Positions 1 through 5,676 of a stretch of DNA of 6,807 nt are shown here, piece after piece (the stretch's first letter is position 1; the number at the start of each line of letters is the position of its first letter). Both the position numbers and the translations under genes were made by a program. The DNA comes from Bacillota bacterium. Lineage in GTDB: Bacteria; Bacillota_C; Negativicutes; Sporomusales; Sporomusaceae. Location: contig JAEZQV010000418.1 of the NCBI GenBank assembly GCA_023441125.1, positions 1 through 6,807 of the forward strand, read 5' to 3'. The notes under the pieces were generated by a model that saw only the letters and a program-made list of their open reading frames with translations, did not search any database and was not told the origin of the DNA.

Positions 1-546
1 GGCATTATTAGGGGTTTCCCGGCTGGGCTTGATGACGATGGTATTGCCGGTTACCAGCGCCGGCGCCATCTTTCTGGCAATGAGGAAGAAGGGGAAATTC
101 CACGGTAAGATACCGGCGATAACCCCAAGCGGCAATTTAAACAGGAAAATATTTTCATTAGGCCGGTCGCTCTGAATGATCTCGCCCTCATAGCGGCGGG
201 CAAACTCAGCCATATAATCCATGTAATCGGCGGTGAAGTTGGCTTCTACCCTGGCCAGCGGCATAATCTTCCCCTGCTCCTCGGCAATCGTTTTCGCCAG
301 CTCCTCCGCATTCTCTCTGACGCCCCGGGCTATTTCCCGCAGATAACCGGCCCGTTCGATGGCCGGCAGCTTCGCCCATGATTTTTGCGCCTGTTCGGCC
401 GCATCTACCGCCGCGTCCACATCGGCGACGGTGCCTTCCGGAATCTCCGAGATAATCTCTTCGGTGGCCGGATTCATGACGGCAGTGGTTTTGCCGGAAC
501 GGTTGGTTACGAATTCGCCATTAATAAACATCTGGTAGCTTTTCAT
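1..546 (-). CDS. AldA-like NAD(P)-dependent aldehyde dehydrogenase (N-terminal part, runs off left edge)
   Basis: Members of this family oxidise aldehydes to carboxylates with NAD(P)+ in the cytoplasm. The visible 182 residues begin MKSYQMFINGEFV and cover the first half of the Rossmann-type cofactor domain. PWNFP at residues 148-152 holds the catalytic Asn150, and IVIKPS at 170-175 is the cofactor-binding strand and Lys. The stretch around residues 104-128 (FTADYMDYMAEFARRYEGE) and the following IIQSDRP closely resemble E. coli AldA (lactaldehyde/glycolaldehyde dehydrogenase) as I remember it, so AldA-like is a better label than betaine aldehyde dehydrogenase. The catalytic Cys/Glu half lies outside the window. 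The start at 546 is supported by GAGGAGG about 7 nt upstream on the minus strand. The gene is transcribed away from the methyltransferase cluster across a 1-kb gap, so a shared pathway is possible but not shown. I see no convincing promoter for it. Confidence 0.93.
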   Translation of the reverse strand, partial: MKSYQMFINGEFVTNRSGKTTAVMNPATEEIISEIPEGTVADVDAAVDAAEQAQKSWAKLPAIERAGYLREIARGVRENAEELAKTIAEEQGKIMPLARVEANFTADYMDYMAEFARRYEGEIIQSDRPNENIFLFKLPLGVIAGILPWNFPFFLIARKMAPALVTGNTIVIKPSRETPNNA

Positions 547-606
547 CCTGAAACCTCCTCAGTTGTTTATGAGACTTAGTTATACAATGTTGCTAATAAT
601 TGTTAT

Positions 607-636
607 TTGACAATAGCTGAAATAATCCTGCATTAT
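607..636 (+). promoter_or_regulatory. Possible vegetative (sigma-70/A type) promoter reading right
   Basis: A perfect -35 hexamer TTGACA (607-612) is followed after 18 bp by CATTAT (631-636), a 4/6 match to the -10 consensus. The start would be near 643. It would drive transcription toward the terminator at 938-1000, with no protein gene between them. The -10 match is modest and the region is AT-rich, so this may be chance. Confidence 0.25.
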
Positions 637-785
637 TTCCAGGTGTTTCACTAATTGGCAAATAATTGCTATGACTCATCGAATTTGTACCAGACATAAA
701 AATCTATATGGTTTGCAGGGATAATGCCGAGCAATGCAGAAATTGTCTTCAATTTTACTAACAGGTTTTCATTCGTGAAGTTATT

Positions 786-871
786 AGGCGGTGATGTATC
801 TTTCGGCAATACGGCTTGGACCCTTGCAAGAATGAAGGATACTTTCATTCTTGCAAGGATTGCTATCGCCT
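786..871 (+). repeat. Nested inverted repeat with a perfect 15-bp stem
   Basis: The arms at 822-836 (CCTTGCAAGAATGAA) and 844-858 are perfect reverse complements around a 7-nt loop. Outside it, GCAAT (806-810) pairs with ATTGC (859-863), and AGGCGGT (786-792) pairs with ATCGCCT (865-871) with one G-U. No T tract follows on either strand, so it is not a simple terminator. It could be the body of a structured RNA, a protein-binding palindrome, or a mobile-element trace. Confidence 0.7.
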
Positions 872-937
872 GATTTTACTCAATTGCAGCCAATTTATTC
901 TTAAAACTCTTTCAAGATTGAAAGTTATTCATTGTGG

Positions 938-1000
938 AATACGGTCAGTGGCCGCTGGCGAAAGCGTAGCGGTTCACCTGAGCGTATTTTTTCTTTCTCT
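938..1000 (+). terminator. Strong intrinsic terminator-like hairpin with GAAA tetraloop
   Basis: An imperfect hairpin of about 21 pairs spans 938-988. The outer stem AATACG/CGTATT (938-943 with 983-988) is followed by TCAG/CTGA (945-948 with 978-981), then CCGCT/AGCGG (952-956 with 968-972). It closes as GC-GAAA-GC at 958-965. It runs directly into a T-rich tract, TTTTTTCTTTCTCT (987-1000). This is the geometry of a Rho-independent terminator for rightward transcription, yet no recognised gene lies upstream on that strand. Confidence 0.62.
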
Positions 1001-1003
1001 ATG

Positions 1004-1017
1004 TTACGAATTACGAA
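1004..1017. repeat. Tandem direct repeat TTACGAA x2
   Basis: TTACGAA occurs twice head to tail (1004-1010 and 1011-1017), directly after the T tract of the preceding hairpin. It is too short to interpret alone. With the hairpin it may be part of a dispersed non-coding repeat. Confidence 0.5.
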
Positions 1018-1247
1018 GAATTATATTGTATACCCGGCTGTGCCGTTAGCTGTAGGCAGGAATGTCATTATAGCACGCAGGTTGCAGCCTTTTGCCCGCG
1101 TTTTAAAGACAAGTTGTTCCGACTAGTGCCTTTATGGCATACACACGATTGGCTTTTTGGCTTTAAAGAGACATTCACTTAAGCTGGTGGACAAACCTGT
1201 CTGGAGCACATAAGTTGCAAAAGTGTTATTTTTTATATACAAAGTTT

Positions 1248-1466
1248 GCCGGTGTACCTATAGGCTGATAGGAATGAACGGTTTTTGTCCGCTAACTGGC
1301 AAGTTAAAAATAGTGGCCGGGTGCTGCTGTCACTTACAAATCATTGTTTGGCATGAATATTGCTTTTTATAGTCGCAGCCACTGATTTTATCATTACCAG
1401 CCAATTAACCGCAGGGAGGTGTATGGTGGGGACATTTGTTTGTTGTTGCTAAGGAGACAAGGCTGA
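1248..1466 (+). promoter_or_regulatory. Weak cobalamin-riboswitch-like element (uncertain)
   Basis: Several elements occur in the order known for cobalamin riboswitches. GCCGGT (1248-1253) comes first, then a stem CCTAT/ATAGG (1257-1261 with 1268-1272) running into GGAA. Next is CGG/CCG (1279-1281 with 1289-1291) around a 7-nt loop, then GCTGCTGTCA (1323-1332). The B12-box-like GCCACTG (1378-1384) and GGGAGG (1414-1419) are enclosed by ACAAAT/ATTTGT (1336-1341 with 1434-1439). AGGAGAC (1452-1458) comes last. Against it, the closing 5'/3' helix is poor, the L4 loop lacks the usual adenines, an extra hairpin is inserted at 1293-1306, and two sigma-54 promoters overlap or follow it. Control of a corrinoid pathway by cobalamin would be sensible, but the fit is degenerate. 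Confidence 0.27.
1348..1364 (+). promoter_or_regulatory. Sigma-54 (-24/-12) promoter element 1
   Basis: TTGGCATGAATATTGCT matches the sigma-54 consensus (yTGGCACgnnnnTTGCw) with one substitution and the exact GG-10-GC spacing. The -24 GG is at 1350-1351 and the -12 GC at 1362-1363. The predicted start is near 1375, giving a leader of about 180 nt before the methyltransferase gene. Sigma-54 promoters need an enhancer-binding activator, whose gene is not in this window. Confidence 0.58.
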
Positions 1467-1485
1467 CAGTGTAGCCAAGATGTTT

Positions 1486-1502
1486 TTGGCATGATTAATG
1501 CA
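1486..1502 (+). promoter_or_regulatory. Sigma-54 (-24/-12) promoter element 2, proximal
   Basis: TTGGCATGATTAATGCA has the exact GG-10-GC spacing (GG 1488-1489, GC 1500-1501) and shares TTGGCATGA with the element 138 bp upstream. The -12 box reads ATGC rather than TTGC. The predicted start is near 1513, a leader of about 42 nt, which makes it the simpler promoter for the cluster starting at 1555. Confidence 0.52.
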
Positions 1503-1516
1503 AGCCTTACAATCAA

Positions 1517-1531
1517 GTCGGCAAGGCCGAC
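1517..1531 (+). promoter_or_regulatory. Short leader hairpin just upstream of the methyltransferase RBS
   Basis: GTCGGC (1517-1522) and GCCGAC (1526-1531) form a perfect 6-bp stem with a 3-nt loop. It ends 9 nt before the AGGGGG ribosome binding site (1541-1546). If transcription starts near 1513 this hairpin would cap the 5' end of the mRNA, a typical arrangement for protecting a transcript. It could also be a regulator-binding dyad. Confidence 0.4.
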
Positions 1532-1554
1532 AAAATAGCTAGGGGGTTATAATA

Positions 1555-3003
1555 ATGGCTCGATCACTGCGTGCGAAAATTCTGTCTGCAAATGAAATTA
1601 CTGTCCTGAAGGAAAAGGTTGAGACGCTGTTAGCAACCAAGGGAATCAAGATTGATCATCCGCAAGCGATGGCAGTACTGAAAAAGGCCGGGGCAGAAGT
1701 GGATGTGACCGCCGGCAGCGTGAAATTCCCCAAGGCGGTAATTGCCCAAGCCCTGCAAAGTGTACCCCGAACATTTACACTGGCGGCGCCTGATCCGCAC
1801 TATGATTTGGTTTTTCCCCATCCTCAAGGCGCCTTCTATACCAGGACCTGCACCGGGGGTATGAACTATCTGACGGAAAACGGGGAATATCACAATGTCC
1901 GGATCGAGGAGGTAGCCGACTGGATTAAACTTATCAATGCGCTGGAACATATCAATTTCTGCGCGCTGCCTTCCACCTCCGGCAAATCGGTTCCCGGTGA
2001 AGCGGTAGATATCCATACGCTCAGAACTGTGCTTGAGCATAGTAAGAAACATATTTGGGTACAGCCCTACGAGGCCGCCAATGTTAAGTACCTGCTGGAG
2101 TTGGCTGCAGCCCGGGCCGGCGGCAAAGAAAAGTTAAGGCAAAGACCCATTATCAGCTTCATTACCTGTTCGGTACCGCCATTTCAGTTTAAGTATATGG
2201 ATATGGAAGCCCTCTACCAAAGCTGTTTGTACGGGGTGCCTATCCAGCCTTGTTCACTGCCGGCGGCCGGGGCTAACGCACCGGTTACTCCGCAGGGCAT
2301 AGCCCTGCTGGCCGCGACGGAGGTTATGGCTCAGATTATTATGGCTCAGCTCATCACTCCCGGACTGCCTGTAATTGCAACCCCGCTGTTATTTGCGATG
2401 GATATGCTGACAACCTATACGTTACAATCCCCGATTGAAACAACCATGGGCAGAATGGTGGCTATGCAACTGTTTGAAGAGGGCTATAACATTCCGGCCC
2501 ACAGTTACGGTACCGGGACAGACAGCTTTCTCCTGGACGGCCAGTGCCTGACAGAAAGAACCTCCCTAACCCATATGCTGGCCTTAGCGGGTGCCAGTGT
2601 GCTGGGCGGCGCCGGGCAGCTCGAAGTGGCCAAGACCATCAGTCCGCTGCAGCTGATTATTGATAATGACATTTTTGCCATGACAAAAAAATTGCTGGCC
2701 GGCCTGGAAATTAATGATGAACTGCTGGCCTGGGATGAAATCATGGCCTTAACCGGCAAAGAGTCGTTTGTCGACATGGATCACACCTTTGAACATTTCC
2801 GTGATTCACTGCGGCTGCCGACCTTTAACCGCGACTCACGCCCCAATTGGGAAAAAGCCGGCAGCAAGGACATGCTGGCCCGGGCCAAAGACGTGTACCA
2901 AACCATTAAGGAAAAATATGAACCAATCACTGTCCCGGCTGAAGTATTGCGGCACATGGATGAAATCATAAAACAGGCCGACCAGCAGCTTGTGGGGCGG
3001 TAG
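1555..3003 (+). CDS. MttB-superfamily methyltransferase without pyrrolysine (methylamine-type substrate:corrinoid)
   Basis: This 482-residue cytoplasmic protein resembles trimethylamine:corrinoid methyltransferases (MttB, COG5598) along its whole length, for example TRTCTGGMNYLTENGEYHN (97-114), SLPAAGANAPVTPQG (234-248) and AHSYGTGTDSFLLDGQ (315-330). It has no in-frame amber codon, so it belongs to the non-pyrrolysine branch. Known members of that branch demethylate quaternary amines such as glycine betaine (MtgB), proline betaine (MtpB) and carnitine (MtcB). By memory-based alignment, Cys331 after TDSFLLDGQ sits near the position of pyrrolysine in MttB; this needs a real alignment. The enzyme should transfer a methyl group to the Co(I) corrinoid of the protein encoded at 4875. 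ATG 1555 has AGGGGG 8 nt upstream. It is the first gene of the cluster, behind sigma-54-type promoters. The substrate cannot be assigned from sequence. Confidence 0.9.
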   Translation: MARSLRAKILSANEITVLKEKVETLLATKGIKIDHPQAMAVLKKAGAEVDVTAGSVKFPKAVIAQALQSVPRTFTLAAPDPHYDLVFPHPQGAFYTRTCTGGMNYLTENGEYHNVRIEEVADWIKLINALEHINFCALPSTSGKSVPGEAVDIHTLRTVLEHSKKHIWVQPYEAANVKYLLELAAARAGGKEKLRQRPIISFITCSVPPFQFKYMDMEALYQSCLYGVPIQPCSLPAAGANAPVTPQGIALLAATEVMAQIIMAQLITPGLPVIATPLLFAMDMLTTYTLQSPIETTMGRMVAMQLFEEGYNIPAHSYGTGTDSFLLDGQCLTERTSLTHMLALAGASVLGGAGQLEVAKTISPLQLIIDNDIFAMTKKLLAGLEINDELLAWDEIMALTGKESFVDMDHTFEHFRDSLRLPTFNRDSRPNWEKAGSKDMLARAKDVYQTIKEKYEPITVPAEVLRHMDEIIKQADQQLVGR

Positions 3004-3055
3004 ACGGGTTGGCTATTGTTCCTTAGCCGGAGAGTTATTAAAAGGAGGGACAACT

Positions 3056-3322
3056 ATGCAAAAACCGTATAAAAAGACAGAAAAATGGTGGCTGGGATTA
3101 ACGGTATTATTCTATGCCCTGTATAACCTGCCGGGAATCCCCGCCTATGGCGATGCTAACACTGCCCTGTGGCACGGCTTACTGACCATCGTACCTTTGT
3201 GGATCGTTGTCTATGGCGGGATGGCGATCCTTAGCAAACAAAGACGGCTGAAGAGTACTCCCGCGCAAGCGGCGCAAGTCAGGGTCAATAATCCCGATTC
3301 CAGCTCCAGGGAGGGGATCTAA
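3056..3322 (+). CDS. Small two-helix membrane protein, likely symporter partner
   Basis: This 88-residue protein has two predicted membrane segments, around residues 11-29 (WWLGLTVLFYALYNLPGI) and 40-60 (ending WIVVYGGMAIL). A positively charged SKQRRLK follows, then a polar, probably disordered tail. A longer reading from 2990 would overlap the previous gene. ATG 3056 is preferred because AAAGGAGGG lies 7 nt before it. Its stop codon directly abuts the ATG of the symporter, suggesting translational coupling. Small membrane proteins paired with sodium:solute symporters are known (for example YhdT beside PanF in E. coli, DUF997; also DUF3311 proteins). I infer an analogous accessory role but cannot assign the exact family. 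Confidence 0.8.
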   Translation: MQKPYKKTEKWWLGLTVLFYALYNLPGIPAYGDANTALWHGLLTIVPLWIVVYGGMAILSKQRRLKSTPAQAAQVRVNNPDSSSREGI

Positions 3323-4846
3323 ATGTTGTCTGCAGCAACAACCTGGGCGTTATATATTGTCTACATGGGGGCGCTTATCGCTTTCGGTGTCTATACCTGG
3401 TGGCAGGAAAAAAATAAGTCAACCCGGCATTTTTACACGGCCGGCAACACGATCAACTGGTTTGTACTGTGCATGACCTATATTGCCGCACTCATGAGCA
3501 CCTGGGTTTTCTTTGCCGGTCCGGGAGGGTATTATCGTGGCGGGTTTGCCTATTTTATGTCGGAGTTGAGCTATATTCCCCTGTTCCCGGTGCTTACCTA
3601 TTTTGTCATGAACAAAGTATGGCTATTAAATACCCAAAGAAATTATACAACCCAGGCGGATATTTTTGTTGATCGGTTCCGCAGTCCAACCCTGCGGCTG
3701 GTGCTGGCCATCGTTTTTTTCTGCGTATCCATGCCTTACGCAGCGGCCATCTATATTGCCTGTGGCAAGGCAGCCGCAGTTGCCACCCACGGAGCCATTG
3801 CCGAGACCAGCGCCGTGGTTTTCGTCGGCTTGACCGCGCTCTTGTTCATTCCCTTTGGCGGTGTAAAATCAGTGGCCTGGGCGGCTACTGTCCAGGCCTG
3901 GATCTTCATGGTCGCTTTATGGGCCATTGGCATCAGTGCCATTGCCTATGGTTTTGGCGGCGATGTGTTGGCGGCGGTTGCGAGTGTCTGGCAAAATACT
4001 AATTCCTGGTTTTCCTATCCCGGACCGGAACAGTGGGTGCCGTATTCGGCCCGTTTTGGTTACCCGATTGCCTGTGCCATTGGCTGGACCATCATGCTGC
4101 CTGACGTTTTCATCCGGGCCGGCTATTTTGGCAAAGACATGGCCGGACAGCAGCGGCTGATGTTTTTTCAGCCTATTTTGCAGGTTATCGTGTGGACAGG
4201 TACCATGTTTATCGGTTTTGTCGCCATTGCCCTGGTGCCGGGGCTGAAAGGCGGCGACACCGAGCTGGTTATTCCCCTGCTGATTACCAAGGTTATATCG
4301 CCGCAGGCCGCCGGCTTTGCTGCCATGCTCATGGCCGTATTTGTCTGGGGTACCCTGGCGAAAGGGCTGTCGGCGGCGACTTCGCATCTGCTGGTGGCCG
4401 GCTCAATTATTTCGGAAGATATTCTTAACAGGCTGTTAAAACTTAATGTCGGCCCTAATGTCCATATCACAATGGCCCGGCTGGCCGTGGTTGCTTTAGG
4501 GTTGTCGGCCTTATGGCTGGCACTGAATCCGCCTGATTTGATGTGGACGCTGATTATGTTTGCGATTGCGCTGGTTATGCCGATTTTTCCGGTGCTTGTC
4601 GCGGCGCTGTACTGGCGGCGGGCCACGGCACCGGCGGCGCTGGCCGCGTCTGTTGCCGGCGTTATCGGCGTAATCCTCACGTACCGGTATGGTCTGGGTG
4701 ACAGCTGGTACGGGGTGTTCGGCCTGCTGGTGTCGGCCGTGCTGATGGTAGTGGTCAGTTATCTGACCAAAGAGACCGATAAAGCAATCCTTGATGAATT
4801 CTATGGCGCTTTGGCAAAAGCCGAAGCCACTTACTACGAAGAGTAA
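3323..4846 (+). CDS. Sodium:solute symporter (SSS family)
   Basis: This 507-residue integral membrane protein has about 13 hydrophobic segments spread from residue 8 to about 480, the usual layout and size for SSS (LeuT-fold) carriers that import a solute with Na+. Residues 354-370 (SHLLVAGSIISEDILNR) follow GLSAAT and correspond to the conserved family stretch often written STADSQLLxASS, near the Na2 site. Residues 53-75 contain the other typical stretch, with STWVFFAGPGGYYRGG. AGGGAGGGG ends 6 nt before ATG 3323, inside the end of the preceding gene. Placed between the methyltransferase and its corrinoid protein, it probably imports the methylated substrate or a co-substrate. Quaternary amines are more often carried by BCCT or ABC systems, so the substrate is open. 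Confidence 0.92.
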   Translation: MLSAATTWALYIVYMGALIAFGVYTWWQEKNKSTRHFYTAGNTINWFVLCMTYIAALMSTWVFFAGPGGYYRGGFAYFMSELSYIPLFPVLTYFVMNKVWLLNTQRNYTTQADIFVDRFRSPTLRLVLAIVFFCVSMPYAAAIYIACGKAAAVATHGAIAETSAVVFVGLTALLFIPFGGVKSVAWAATVQAWIFMVALWAIGISAIAYGFGGDVLAAVASVWQNTNSWFSYPGPEQWVPYSARFGYPIACAIGWTIMLPDVFIRAGYFGKDMAGQQRLMFFQPILQVIVWTGTMFIGFVAIALVPGLKGGDTELVIPLLITKVISPQAAGFAAMLMAVFVWGTLAKGLSAATSHLLVAGSIISEDILNRLLKLNVGPNVHITMARLAVVALGLSALWLALNPPDLMWTLIMFAIALVMPIFPVLVAALYWRRATAPAALAASVAGVIGVILTYRYGLGDSWYGVFGLLVSAVLMVVVSYLTKETDKAILDEFYGALAKAEATYYEE

Positions 4847-4874
4847 TTATATTGATTTTAGGAGGACGTAGAAG

Positions 4875-5513
4875 ATGAGTGAATTTAATAAATTAGCGGA
4901 AGCCGTATTTAAAGGGGATATAAAAGGCGTTAAGGCCATTACCCAGACTTTGATTGACAGCGGGGCAAACGCCGACGAGATTATTAATAACGGCCTGCTG
5001 GCCGGCATGGATATTGTAGCCCCCAAGTTCAAGGCCGGTGAAATGTTTGTGCCCGAGGTGCTGCGGTCGGCCAAAGCACTGGGAACCGGTATGGAATCGC
5101 TCAAACCCCTGCTGGGCGCCGATGATGCCGGCCTGAGACAGGTCGCCACCTTCGTGATCGGCACGGTGGCCGGCGATTTGCATGATATTGGGAAAAATCT
5201 GGTAACACTCATTCTGGAGAGTGCCGCCTTTAAAGTAATTGATCTTGGTGTGGATGTCTCGCCGCAAAAGTTTGTTGACGCTATCCAAGAGCATCAGCCG
5301 CAGTTCATCGGCTTGTCGGCCCTGCTGACCACGACCATGATGGCCATGAAAGACACAATTGATGCGATTGCCGCCGCCGGTCTTCGGGACAAGGTTAAGA
5401 TTCTGGTGGGCGGCGCGCCCATTTCACAGGAATTTGCCGATGAAATCAGCGCCGATGCATATTGTGCCGATGCAATCGCCGCCAAGGAAATTGCCCTGCA
5501 AATGAGCGCTTAA
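4875..5513 (+). CDS. Corrinoid (cobalamin-binding) methyl carrier protein, MtgC/MtbC type
   Basis: This 212-residue cytoplasmic protein carries a corrinoid that shuttles a methyl group between the two methyltransferases. The N-terminal helical cap (about 1-85) includes the family stretch MFVPEVLRSAKAL (57-69). The Rossmann-like B12 domain follows, with DLHDIG at 101-106, where His103 is the expected lower axial cobalt ligand. GLSALLTTTM (146-155) and VGGAPIS (178-184) line the nucleotide tail pocket. Size and order match MtbC/MtgC/MttC proteins. AGGAGG (4860-4865) lies 9 nt before the ATG, and the gap from the symporter is only 28 nt, so it is in the same operon. Accidental oxidation to Co(II) would require a reductive activase (RamA/RACE type), which is not in this window. 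Confidence 0.95.
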   Translation: MSEFNKLAEAVFKGDIKGVKAITQTLIDSGANADEIINNGLLAGMDIVAPKFKAGEMFVPEVLRSAKALGTGMESLKPLLGADDAGLRQVATFVIGTVAGDLHDIGKNLVTLILESAAFKVIDLGVDVSPQKFVDAIQEHQPQFIGLSALLTTTMMAMKDTIDAIAAAGLRDKVKILVGGAPISQEFADEISADAYCADAIAAKEIALQMSA

Positions 5514-5531
5514 AAGTAGCCGGCAAACATA

Positions 5532-5571
5532 AGCAGCCGGGAAAGTGTACGGCAAAGCTTTTCCGGCTGCT
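5532..5571 (+). promoter_or_regulatory. Intercistronic hairpin A after the corrinoid protein gene
   Basis: AGCAGCCGGGAAAG (5532-5545) pairs with CTTTTCCGGCTGCT (5558-5571): 14 pairs with one G-U and a 12-nt loop. It is followed by GCCTTTAGC rather than a run of T, so complete termination is unlikely. It could reduce read-through or block 3' exonucleases, setting different levels for the corrinoid protein and the next gene. Confidence 0.65.
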
Positions 5572-5576
5572 GCCTT

Positions 5577-5620
5577 TAGCTAGCCATGCCTCAGGCTGCA
5601 GCATTAACGCATGGCAGCTA
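5577..5620 (+). promoter_or_regulatory. Intercistronic hairpin B, tandem to hairpin A
   Basis: TAGCT plus GCCATGC (5577-5581, 5583-5589) pair with GCATGGC plus AGCTA (5609-5620): 12 pairs with one bulged A. The 19-nt loop contains the self-complementary GCTGCAGC. It begins 5 nt after hairpin A, and no T tract follows. The pair fills most of the 163-nt gap before the next gene. Confidence 0.6.
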
Positions 5621-5676
5621 TTCGTACTGCAGCAGGCAGAGTGTTGTTTGTTCAATTTGTACAAGGAGGAACCAGC

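Larger units (their letters stand above)
640..1000 (+). ncRNA. Candidate small structured RNA (no known family recognised)
   Basis: This is proposed only because a plausible promoter (607-636) and a strong intrinsic terminator (938-1000) bracket about 350 bases that lack a convincing protein gene but contain a large nested hairpin (786-871). I do not recognise 6S, tmRNA, RNase P, SRP or a riboswitch class in it. A 49-codon frame (724-873) exists, but its Shine-Dalgarno-like AGGGA sits only 2 nt before the ATG. The region could instead be an untranslated leader or the remains of a lost gene. Boundaries are approximate. Confidence 0.22.
547..1554. other. Long regulatory intergenic region between divergent genes
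   Basis: These 1008 bases separate the aldehyde dehydrogenase from the methyltransferase cluster. Short open frames in both directions lack a suitable ribosome binding site or recognisable sequence. The first part is AT-rich and contains a possible vegetative promoter, a perfect inverted repeat and a strong terminator, which together may define a small RNA gene. The second part contains two sigma-54-type promoter elements, small dyads that could be activator sites, and a weak cobalamin-riboswitch-like pattern. From 1001 to 1120 I see only a tandem TTACGAA repeat and otherwise nothing interpretable. Confidence 0.75.

Noticed and set aside
385..579. 64-codon plus-strand frame over the start of the aldehyde dehydrogenase
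   Set aside because: It is antisense to a clearly homologous coding region and has no RBS.
654..669. TGGCAAATAATTGC as a third sigma-54 promoter
   Set aside because: The GG-GC spacing is 9 instead of 10, which sigma-54 tolerates poorly, and no gene follows closely.
724..873. 49-codon plus-strand frame starting MPSNAEIVFNF
   Set aside because: The only SD-like AGGGA is 2 nt from the ATG, too close, and half the frame is the inverted repeat. Not recognised as any family; kept only as a caveat to the RNA hypothesis.
816..1049. 77-codon open frame on the plus strand in the intergenic region
   Set aside because: No ribosome binding site, it runs through the terminator hairpin, and the product (many Cys, no motif) resembles translated non-coding sequence.
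1555..3003. Pyrrolysine-containing MttB
   Set aside because: The reading frame has no internal TAG; it is open without any recoding.
2990..3055. Upstream start for the small membrane protein, overlapping the methyltransferase gene
   Set aside because: The extension has no RBS and is not hydrophobic, while AAAGGAGGG is placed correctly before ATG 3056.
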